A model generated the notes under the pieces. That model did not search any database. It was not told the DNA's origin and worked only from the letters and a program-made list of their open reading frames with translations. 12,219 bases of DNA from Clostridia bacterium (lineage in GTDB: Bacteria; Bacillota; Clostridia; Christensenellales; UBA1242). The stretch spans positions 1 to 12,219 of the forward strand of contig CAAGCR010000042.1 in the NCBI GenBank assembly GCA_900768425.1, written 5' to 3'. Shown piece by piece: positions 7,145 to 12,219 of the stretch. The first letter of the stretch is position 1. Each line of letters begins with the position of its first letter. The translations under genes were made by a program, and so were the position numbers.

Positions 7145-7184
7145 AAATGAGATAAAATTGTTTATTTGCAACTTTATCTCATTT
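7145..7184 (-). terminator. Rho-independent terminator of the DUF1540 gene
   Basis: AAATGAGATAAAATTG (7145-7160) pairs with CAACTTTATCTCATTT (7169-7184): 16 positions with one mismatch that becomes a G-U pair in the minus-strand RNA. A T run follows on the minus strand. It lies 26 bases past the stop codon. Confidence 0.85.
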
Positions 7185-7210
7185 ATTTCATTATTTATAA
7201 TTAACACTTT

Positions 7211-7372
7211 TTAGCAGTCACCATTAGGGCAATAACTACCGCAGTAGTGTTTGCTATTGCCGTCACCTTTGGTGACTTTTATTTCATCTAGCTTGCATTT
7301 GCAACCATCAACATTGTATTTGCAAGCACAAACATTACAACAAACACCACTATTACAATTACATTTTTCCAT
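7211..7372 (-). CDS. Small Cys-rich DUF1540 protein
   Basis: The 53-residue product has 11 Cys (positions 4, 6, 11, 12, 15, 17, 24, 26, 44, 48 and 53). The core CNVCACKYNVDGCKCKLDEI (12-31), followed by a short loop and Y-C-x-x-Y-C, is the DUF1540 pattern, in which conserved Cys probably bind a metal such as zinc. The protein has no signal peptide, so it is cytoplasmic. DUF1540 proteins are common in Clostridia and their role is unknown; metal buffering is a reasonable guess only. I chose ATG at 7372 because GGAGG is just upstream; a longer in-frame start at 7399 would put that ribosome binding site inside the gene. The coding sequence contains a perfect GTCACC/GGTGAC hairpin (7262-7276). It has its own terminator; the promoter was not recognised. 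Confidence 0.88.
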   Translation of the reverse strand: MEKCNCNSGVCCNVCACKYNVDGCKCKLDEIKVTKGDGNSKHYCGSYCPNGDC

Positions 7373-7440
7373 ATTAACCTCCAAATATAGTTTGTACAAC
7401 TTGATTGAAAATATGTATTGTGTATAATCTTTTTTAATAA

Positions 7441-7477
7441 TGCGGGAAAAACTTTTTAAAAAAAGTTATTCCCCGCA
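7441..7477. repeat. Dispersed hairpin element, copy 1 (empty form)
   Basis: TGCGGG (7441-7446) and the following A/C/T stretch pair with AAAAAGTT-A-TT-CCCCGCA (7460-7477), with one bulge and a two-base loop. To the right lie ACCCCTTTTAAAAACTTT and TATATATTTTTTT (7477-7506), which match the right flanks of copies 2 and 3. It sits 27 bases past the ABC-F stop codon and may act as its 3' hairpin, though the minus-strand U-tract is poor. It lacks the inner segment present in the other copies. Confidence 0.7.
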
Positions 7478-7504
7478 CCCCTTTTAAAAACTTTATATAT
7501 TTTT

Positions 7505-9082
7505 TTACTCTTTCGAGTTGATATAATCTTCATAACCACACATTTTTACATAGATTTCGGTTGGAGATACGATATCTATTACTCTATTGGCAACGGTTTC
7601 TACAATTTCTTGGTCGTGTGATGTGAACAGCATACAACCGCGGTAGTTTATCATACCTTTATTTAGTGCGGTTATGCTTTCTAGGTCTAGGTGGTTGGTT
7701 GGTTCATCTAATATCATAAAATTGCCACCATTTAACATTGCTTTTGCCATCATACAACGCACTTTTTCACCGCCTGAAAGCACATTGACTTCTTTTAGTG
7801 CTTCTTCTCCGGAGAACAACATTCTGCCTAGCCAGCCACGTATAAAACTCTCTGTTTGGTCTTTTGAATATTGGCGAAGCCAGTCCACTATTGACAAGTG
7901 GCAGTCATCAAAGAACTCGCGATTGTCTTGTGGCAAATAGCCCACTTTTATTGTTTTGCCCCATGCAAAAGAGCCACTATCGGCTTGCTCTTTGCCGGTT
8001 AAGATATTATATAGCATTGTTGGTGCAAGCGAATTGTTTGCCATAACAACAATTTTGTCATCTTTTGAAACAGTGAAAGATAAATTTTCAAAATAGCCTT
8101 TTTTTGTTAGGTCTTTTACATTTAAAATTTCTTTGCCGATGTCTTGGTCAAATTCAAAATTAATGTATGGATATTTACGAGATGAAATTTTAATATCTTC
8201 AATAGTCAATTTTTCCAACTCTCTTTTACGAGAAGTTGCTTGCTTTGATTTTGATGCGTTGGCAGCAAAACGTGCAATAAAGTCTTTTAATTCTTTGGCT
8301 CTTTGCTCTGCTTTTTTGTTTTGGTCTTTTAATTGTTTTGCAAGAAGTTGGCTTGTTTCGTACCAGAAATCATAATTGCCGAGCATCATATTAATTTGTC
8401 CGTAATCAACATCGCAAATATGTGTGCAAACTTTGTTTAAAAAGTGACGGTTATGAGATACAATAATTACCATGTTCTCAAAATCTAAAAGGAAATTTTC
8501 TAGCCATCTACAGGTTTTAAAGTCTAGATTGTTGGTTGGTTCATCTAAAATTAAAATGTCGGGATTACCAAATAGGGCTTGTGCCAAAAGCACTTTAACT
8601 TTGGCTTTGGGGTCCATATCTTTCATTAATGTATCATAAAACTTCTCATCTATGCCAATGTTTTTTAAAAGTGTTTTTGCATTGCCATCGGCTTCCCAAC
8701 CGCCCATATCTGCATACTCTTGCTCTAACTGTGCGGCTTTTATACCATCTTGTTCGTTGAAATCTGGCTTTGAATATAGTTCATCTTTTTCTTTTTCAAC
8801 TTGCATTAATCTTTCATAACCCATCAAAACGGTTCGTAAAACGGTATAATCATCGTACGCGTTTTGGTTTTGCTTTAACACACTCATACGCTCGCCCGGA
8901 GTGATTGTAACTTCGCCTTTGTTTGGCTCTAACTCACCGGTTAAGATTTTTAAAAAGGTTGACTTGCCTGCACCATTTGCACCAATAATGCCATAGCAAT
9001 TGCCCTTAGAAAAACTTAAATTAACATCTTTAAATAATACCCTGCTACCAAATTGCAAAGTAACATTGCTTACATTTATCAT
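7505..9082 (-). CDS. ykpA: ABC-F ATPase, YkpA/YbiT type
   Basis: The 525-residue product is a soluble protein with two ABC domains and no membrane segments. Domain 1 has Walker A GANGAGKS (34-41), an arm insert (about 80-135), Walker B DILILDEPTNNLD (175-187) and the switch His in VSHNRHF. Its signature region, MDPKAKVKV, is degenerate, as is usual in this subfamily. The linker (245-310) contains ARFAANASKSKQATSRKREL, a hallmark of YkpA/YbiT. Domain 2 has LSGGEKVR (435-442) and FMILDEPTNHLD (455-466), but its Walker A position reads MANNSLAPT (347-355) with no GK(S/T), so that site may not hydrolyse ATP normally. B. subtilis YkpA shows a similar loss as I recall it. ABC-F proteins act on the ribosome at the E site in translation or antibiotic protection; the substrate of this subgroup is not established. 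AGGAG precedes the ATG. It is monocistronic. Confidence 0.93.
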   Translation of the reverse strand: MINVSNVTLQFGSRVLFKDVNLSFSKGNCYGIIGANGAGKSTFLKILTGELEPNKGEVTITPGERMSVLKQNQNAYDDYTVLRTVLMGYERLMQVEKEKDELYSKPDFNEQDGIKAAQLEQEYADMGGWEADGNAKTLLKNIGIDEKFYDTLMKDMDPKAKVKVLLAQALFGNPDILILDEPTNNLDFKTCRWLENFLLDFENMVIIVSHNRHFLNKVCTHICDVDYGQINMMLGNYDFWYETSQLLAKQLKDQNKKAEQRAKELKDFIARFAANASKSKQATSRKRELEKLTIEDIKISSRKYPYINFEFDQDIGKEILNVKDLTKKGYFENLSFTVSKDDKIVVMANNSLAPTMLYNILTGKEQADSGSFAWGKTIKVGYLPQDNREFFDDCHLSIVDWLRQYSKDQTESFIRGWLGRMLFSGEEALKEVNVLSGGEKVRCMMAKAMLNGGNFMILDEPTNHLDLESITALNKGMINYRGCMLFTSHDQEIVETVANRVIDIVSPTEIYVKMCGYEDYINSKE

Positions 9083-9104
9083 ATATTCTCCTAATTTCTA
9101 TGCT

Positions 9105-9133
9105 AGTGTAACACACAAACACATTTATTTCAA
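9105..9133 (-). promoter_or_regulatory. Promoter of the ABC-F gene
   Basis: On the minus strand TTGAAA (9128-9133) and TACACT (9105-9110) are 17 bases apart, with a TGT extended -10. This predicts a leader of only about 15-20 bases before the ATG at 9082. Confidence 0.65.
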
Positions 9134-9226
9134 GTTAAAAAGTAAAGTTATTTCACCAAGCAAAAATATATTGTATGTGGGAGGTTTTTAAAATGAAATA
9201 TTTATATTTTAAAATATTTTAAAAGA

Positions 9227-9330
9227 AAAAACGCAGGGGAAACTTTTTGCATTAGTTTACGCAAGAATAAAAGCAACGCGTTATGCTTCAAAGATTTCCC
9301 CTGCACCCTTTCAAAAATTTTATATATTTT
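9227..9330. repeat. Dispersed hairpin element, copy 2 (loop inverted relative to copy 3)
   Basis: GCAGGGGAAA (9233-9242) pairs perfectly with TTTCCCCTGC (9295-9304), extended by CTTT/AAAG past one bulged base. The loop contains a 33-base core at 9251-9283, which reads on the minus strand. The right flank is ACCCTTTCAAAAATTTT, then TATATATTTTTTT, as in copy 1. On the minus strand the stem is followed by GTTTTTTC, so it could also terminate minus-strand transcription. Confidence 0.8.
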
Positions 9331-9333
9331 TTT

Positions 9334-9420
9334 AAAAACTCGCAAAAAACATTTAAACCTAACGCATTGCTTTTATGCTTGCGTAAATTAATTTAAACAG
9401 ATTTTTTGCGAGTCTTTTTT
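9334..9420. repeat. Second hairpin type carrying the same 33-base core
   Basis: ACTCGCAAAAAA (9338-9349) pairs perfectly with TTTTTTGCGAGT (9402-9413), 12 base pairs, and extends further after one mismatch. Its loop holds the 33-base core at 9360-9392 on the plus strand, differing from copy 2's core at 3 positions by my hand count. T runs follow the stem on both strands, so it could work as a bidirectional terminator. Confidence 0.75.
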
Positions 9421-9460
9421 AAATTTTATTTTTAGTTAAAATTAGAAAGGTTATTATATC

Positions 9461-9501
9461 ATAAAAAAAGCAAAAACTATGTTAAAATAAGTTTTTGCTT
9501 T
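9461..9501 (-). terminator. Rho-independent terminator of the LRR gene
   Basis: AAAGCAAAAACT (9467-9478) pairs perfectly with AGTTTTTGCTTT (9490-9501), 12 base pairs. On the minus strand a run of T residues follows. It is 19 bases past the stop codon at 9521. Confidence 0.9.
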
Positions 9502-9520
9502 GTTATTCTTTTAGTTAATC

Positions 9521-11581
9521 TTAGCCTTTGGTCAAGCCATTCATTTTCCATTCATGTTCACCACTATCCTTTAAATTTGATGCATTGGTGCTTGGGTTTG
9601 TTACATCTATTTCAGTTCCATTACATTTCCAATTTAAAGTGTCAAGGAATCTAACCGATGTTAACGATGTACAGTCTTGAAATGCTGCTGAACCAACCTT
9701 AACAACTGTTGTGGGTATTACTACAGTTTGTAAGTTAGAACATCGGTCAAAAGCATTTGATTCTATTGTTTTTATTCCTTCTGGAATTGTTAAATTAACT
9801 AAATTTAAACATTCACAAAAAGCAGAGCCAGTTATTGTTTCTATACTACTTGGGATTTTTGATATGTCTGATTTATTGTTACCAAATAAAACCCACTTAC
9901 CATCTTTGCTTATAATTGTATTGCTTGCTGTGTCTACTTTAAAATATTTGTTTCCTCCCGATGCTGGAACAAAAGTAAAATTTGTATTACCGAATGGATT
10001 TTGCGAATTAATGTCTTCCAAACTTGCTGGTAAATTTAATGTTTCAATTTCGGTATGTCCATTAAATGCACCATAACCAATTGATTTTATCCCTTCATAC
10101 ATTACTGTTGTTTTGCAACCTGCAATTAATTTACTTGTTTCTGTTTCTATAATCGCATTACAGTTGTTTGGACTTGAGTATTTTGGATTTCCTGAATCTA
10201 CAATTATAGTTTCTAGATTTGTACAACCAGCAAAAACTTCTCCATCAATTTGGGTCACATTTTTAGGAATATTTATTGATTTTAAACTTGTACAATTCGC
10301 AAAAGTGCTATAATCTAATATTGTTAAATTTTTAGATAATGTAACATTTTTTAAATTACTACATCCCCAAAATACACTTTGCCCCATTGTTATAACAGAA
10401 TCTGGAATTACCATAGACTCTATGTTTGTGCAAAAAATAAAAGCACTAAAACAAATTTCTACAACCCCATCAGGTATTACAACACCATTATTACTACCAA
10501 CTAACAATTTCTTTGTTTCTGTTTCTATTAGCACATTACTTCCATTTCCATCATTATACTTAGTGTTTGCTTTATCTACCACAATACTATTTAGAGTTCC
10601 AGAAAAAAACCATGAATTTTCTGGGTTAAAAACCGATGAAACATTTTTACCCATCTTTAGATTTAATGAATTACATCCAGCAAATGCGAATTCTCCTATT
10701 GTTGCAACATTATCTGATATTGTTAAGTTTACAATATTAGGTTTTTGACTTTTTTCTAACCCTAGTGCAGCCAAAAGGTCTGTTTCATCTAATCCTATTA
10801 ATTCTGCCAATTTTGCAGTATTACACAAAGCAGCCATACCAATTTCGGTAACTTTTCTTGGCGTTGTTTCTCCTGCTAGGGTTACTTCTTCGGGTATTAC
10901 TATGGTTGTGTCTGTGCATGTGCCTAGGCTTTTTACCATTGCACCTTGATTATCTGATGCAATAGCAAATTCTAAGTTTAAACTTTCAGTAGAAGCTGTG
11001 TACTTTTCAAAGTTTAGTAAATCTCCACAGGTAATTTTTGATATATTTTCATTATCATCTGTTAAAGTTAGTGTTACAACCATAGTTTGTGCATTTGCTT
11101 TTGTTTGGTCTGCACCCATTGTTATTTCTGCACTTGATTTTACTGTGGTAGTTATTTTTTCATTTGTTATAAAGTTCTGATTATATGTTGCTTTTACACT
11201 AAATTTTGATTCGTTATACATCATTATAGTTATTACTATATCTTTTGCTTTTTTACTACCATCTGTATTATTTATATCATCAAATGATACATCTCCAAAA
11301 GTCCAAGTATTTTCTGCTTGAGTATTCTTGCTTGATATTAGTTTATAATTGTTTGAATCTCCAAAGTTGCTTGTATGCTCGGTTAAACTCCCATCACTTC
11401 CTATTGTTGCTCCACCCGTCATTGTCGCAAATACTCTCACATCACAATCATGCGCATTAAAACCTATTGTGCCTGTTATATCCAAACTTGCGTTTTTTGC
11501 CGAATATACACCAAAAGCTATGGCTGAGATACATAGGCATAGTGTCATTATGTTTATTATAATTCTTGATTTTCGTTTCAT
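9521..11581 (-). CDS. Exported BspA-type leucine-rich-repeat protein with SipW/TasA-style N-terminal module
   Basis: The 686-residue product has a signal peptide (core 8-24) ending in FGVYSA (23-28), like the 266-residue protein at 5099-5899. Residues 29-210 form the shared beta module: WTFGDVSFDD (93-102), then KAKDIVITIMMYNESKFSV (111-129). From about 215 to 640 runs a BspA/TpLRR (LRR_5) domain with repeats of the type C-x-x-L-x-x-(I/V)-x-IP-x-x-(V/I)-x-x-I-x-x-x-(A/V)F, for example at 407, 430, 453, 592 and 615. Three non-LRR segments of about 45 residues interrupt it near 335, 460 and 545; two carry IETET. The end (642-680), with LNWKCNG, NPSTNASNL and HEWKM, fits the usual C-terminal cap. 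There is no LPxTG or other anchor. AAGGTGA precedes ATG 11581; a longer in-frame start at 11605 overlaps that site. A host- or surface-binding role is plausible but unproven. Confidence 0.88.
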   Translation of the reverse strand: MKRKSRIIINIMTLCLCISAIAFGVYSAKNASLDITGTIGFNAHDCDVRVFATMTGGATIGSDGSLTEHTSNFGDSNNYKLISSKNTQAENTWTFGDVSFDDINNTDGSKKAKDIVITIMMYNESKFSVKATYNQNFITNEKITTTVKSSAEITMGADQTKANAQTMVVTLTLTDDNENISKITCGDLLNFEKYTASTESLNLEFAIASDNQGAMVKSLGTCTDTTIVIPEEVTLAGETTPRKVTEIGMAALCNTAKLAELIGLDETDLLAALGLEKSQKPNIVNLTISDNVATIGEFAFAGCNSLNLKMGKNVSSVFNPENSWFFSGTLNSIVVDKANTKYNDGNGSNVLIETETKKLLVGSNNGVVIPDGVVEICFSAFIFCTNIESMVIPDSVITMGQSVFWGCSNLKNVTLSKNLTILDYSTFANCTSLKSINIPKNVTQIDGEVFAGCTNLETIIVDSGNPKYSSPNNCNAIIETETSKLIAGCKTTVMYEGIKSIGYGAFNGHTEIETLNLPASLEDINSQNPFGNTNFTFVPASGGNKYFKVDTASNTIISKDGKWVLFGNNKSDISKIPSSIETITGSAFCECLNLVNLTIPEGIKTIESNAFDRCSNLQTVVIPTTVVKVGSAAFQDCTSLTSVRFLDTLNWKCNGTEIDVTNPSTNASNLKDSGEHEWKMNGLTKG

Positions 11582-11611
11582 ATATTCACCTTTTATTTTT
11601 ATCATTATTCG

Positions 11612-11632
11612 TGATATAATTGTATTATATCA
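11612..11632. promoter_or_regulatory. Perfect palindrome over the LRR promoter -10 box (candidate operator)
   Basis: TGATATAAT and ATTATATCA, 9 bases each, are separated by TGT and are perfectly complementary. The right half contains the -10 box and the left half covers the expected transcription start. A repressor bound here would block polymerase. Confidence 0.5.
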
Positions 11633-11652
11633 TTAGTATAGATATTTTACAA
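11624..11652 (-). promoter_or_regulatory. Promoter of the LRR gene
   Basis: On the minus strand TTGTAA (11647-11652) and a consensus TATAAT (11624-11629) are 17 bases apart, with a TGA extended -10. Transcription would start about 35 bases before the ATG at 11581. Confidence 0.75.
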
Positions 11653-11728
11653 ATTTTTACACAAAAAATGATAAATATTTTTAATTAATAAAATATTTTC
11701 TCTATAAACAAATTTGTAATAATATTCA

Positions 11729-11749
11729 AGTAAAAACTAAGTTTTTACT
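11729..11749. repeat. 10-base inverted repeat upstream of the LRR promoter
   Basis: AGTAAAAACT and AGTTTTTACT are perfectly complementary around a single A. No T run follows on either strand, so a terminator is unlikely. It lies about 75 bases upstream of the LRR -35 box. Confidence 0.5.
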
Positions 11750-11768
11750 CTATGTTTCAATTATATAT

Positions 11769-11777
11769 CCCCCCCCC
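11769..11777. repeat. Nine-cytosine homopolymer tract
   Basis: Nine consecutive C residues stand out in very AT-rich DNA. The tract is about 117 bases upstream of the LRR promoter. Such tracts are prone to slippage and, in some bacteria, vary expression of surface genes. Confidence 0.6.
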
Positions 11778-11840
11778 GCGTTGTCAAATGTTTTTTCAAT
11801 ATTTGTTAAAAAAATTTTGTCTTGGGTGTATTTTTGCTTA

Positions 11841-11935
11841 AAAAATGCAGGGGAAACTTTGAAGCATAACGCTTCGCTTTTATGCTTGCGTATACTAATA
11901 TAAAAAGTTTCCTCTGCACCCTTTCAAAAATTTTT
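11841..11935. repeat. Dispersed hairpin element, copy 3
   Basis: GCAGGGGAAACTTT (11847-11860) pairs with AAAGTTTCCTCTGC (11904-11917), 14 pairs with one G-U. The loop holds the 33-base core at 11867-11899 on the plus strand, opposite to copy 2, while the flanks (left AAAAAATGCAGGGG, right ACCCTTTCAAAAATTTT) have the same orientation as copy 2. On the minus strand the stem is followed by ATTTTTTAA. Confidence 0.8.
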
Positions 11936-12219
11936 CATAGTTTGGATAATAGTTTACAAACTTACTAAATTTTGCAAAACAAATAAGATTTGCTTGACAC
12001 AGATTTTCGCTCCCGAACAAAAGGAGCTGGATACAAAAATTGTAATAATAATTAACCTATTAAAAGTTCGCACAAAATCTATAACGTTAGTGGAAGATTT
12101 TCGTTTGGTGCGAGTATAGAAAAAATTATGTTCGTTAAAATGAAATTTTGCGGTAGCAAAATGAATTCCGTTAGAACAATAATTTTCCAGCGTGCGGGGT
12201 TTACATGCCTTATATAAAA

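Larger units (their letters stand above)
9083..9520. other. Intergenic region packed with hairpin elements
   Basis: No protein gene is supported. A nine-codon frame (ATG at 9193, stop at 9222) has a GGGAGG ribosome binding site (9179-9184) but no downstream plus-strand gene, so it is probably chance. The rest holds the ABC-F promoter (9105-9133), hairpin element copy 2 (9227-9304), the second-type element (9334-9420) and the terminator of the LRR gene (9461-9501). Confidence 0.6.
11582..12219. other. Long non-coding right edge rich in inverted repeats
   Basis: No gene is supported on either strand. In order it holds the LRR promoter and operator-like palindrome (11612-11652), an inverted repeat (11729-11749), the C9 tract (11769-11777), hairpin copy 3 (11841-11935) and a GCTCC/GGAGC hairpin (12009-12027). 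A stem CGCAC-AAAATCT/AGATTTT-(6-base bulge)-GTGCG follows (12069-12112). The last is a nested hairpin with outer AATTATGTTC/GAACAATAATT (12124-12184) and inner ATTTTGC/GCAAAAT with loop GGTA (12145-12162). The last 35 bases are unassigned. Confidence 0.55.

Noticed and set aside
7019..7207. 62-residue minus-strand open frame rich in Ile and Asn
   Set aside because: It covers the two terminators of neighbouring genes and is pure AT-rich low complexity with no ribosome binding site.
7385..7440. Possible sporulation-type -10 (CATATTTT) upstream of the DUF1540 gene
   Set aside because: No matching -35 element could be identified, so the similarity is too weak to call.
9193..9222. Nine-codon frame with a good GGGAGG ribosome binding site, possible leader peptide
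   Set aside because: There is no plus-strand gene downstream to regulate and no clear promoter; likely chance.
9227..9420. CRISPR-like array from repeated palindromes
   Set aside because: The repeats are inverted, of two types and without regular spacers; no cas genes are present.
9711..10748. Several plus-strand open frames of 66-121 codons
   Set aside because: They are antisense shadows of the LRR gene, in the frame favoured by its repeats, with no ribosome binding sites.
6031..11680. GATAAATATTT present upstream of both the exported-protein operon and the LRR gene
   Set aside because: An 11-mer of only A, T and one G is expected by chance in DNA this AT-rich.

Overview
The window is strongly AT-rich, and the Shine-Dalgarno sites (AGGAG/GGAGG types) and vegetative promoters (TTGACA/TATAAT types) read like a Gram-positive bacterium. 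One protein has a lipobox, several have cleavable or anchored N-termini, and none looks like an outer-membrane protein. The family mix is a small DUF1540 Cys-rich protein, a DUF2188 protein, a YkpA/YbiT-type ABC-F ATPase, a DUF4097-like beta-helix protein, a DUF5050-like beta-propeller lipoprotein and a BspA-type leucine-rich-repeat protein. This suggests an uncultured, probably gut-associated low-GC Clostridia-like Bacillota. That placement is inference; no rRNA or marker gene is present.

Layout, left to right. Bases 1-252 are non-coding. A + strand gene encodes a membrane-anchored DUF4097-like protein (253-1614). It converges, through a bidirectional terminator, on a - strand two-TM protein with a PH-like C-terminal part (1930-2418). 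The latter's stop codon abuts a compact four-way-junction repeat (1851-1928). Next on the - strand come a beta-propeller lipoprotein (2760-4154) and a two-gene operon of small exported proteins (5099-5899, then 4450-5067). A divergent + strand gene (6221-6988) encodes a TM anchor, a charged Lys/Glu linker and a DUF2188 domain. It converges on a 53-residue Cys-rich DUF1540 gene (7211-7372). Then follow the ABC-F gene (7505-9082) and a large exported LRR protein (9521-11581), both on the - strand. The last ~640 bases are non-coding and rich in inverted repeats.

Most genes appear to be separate transcription units. I could read credible promoters for five of the nine genes and hairpin terminators for seven. 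Seven of the nine products are predicted to sit in the membrane, on the surface or outside the cell, so this is mainly a cell-envelope region. Three of the exported proteins (266, 205 and 686 residues) share the same signal-peptide style and a beta-rich module after it. In the largest, the module is fused to a BspA-type LRR domain. No SipW-like signal peptidase, sortase or sortase motif is in the window.

The most unusual content lies between genes. A dispersed hairpin element occurs three times (7441, 9233, 11847). One copy is empty, and two carry a related 51-base arm-and-loop segment in opposite orientations between identically oriented flanks. The 33-base core of that loop also sits inside a different stem at 9334-9420.
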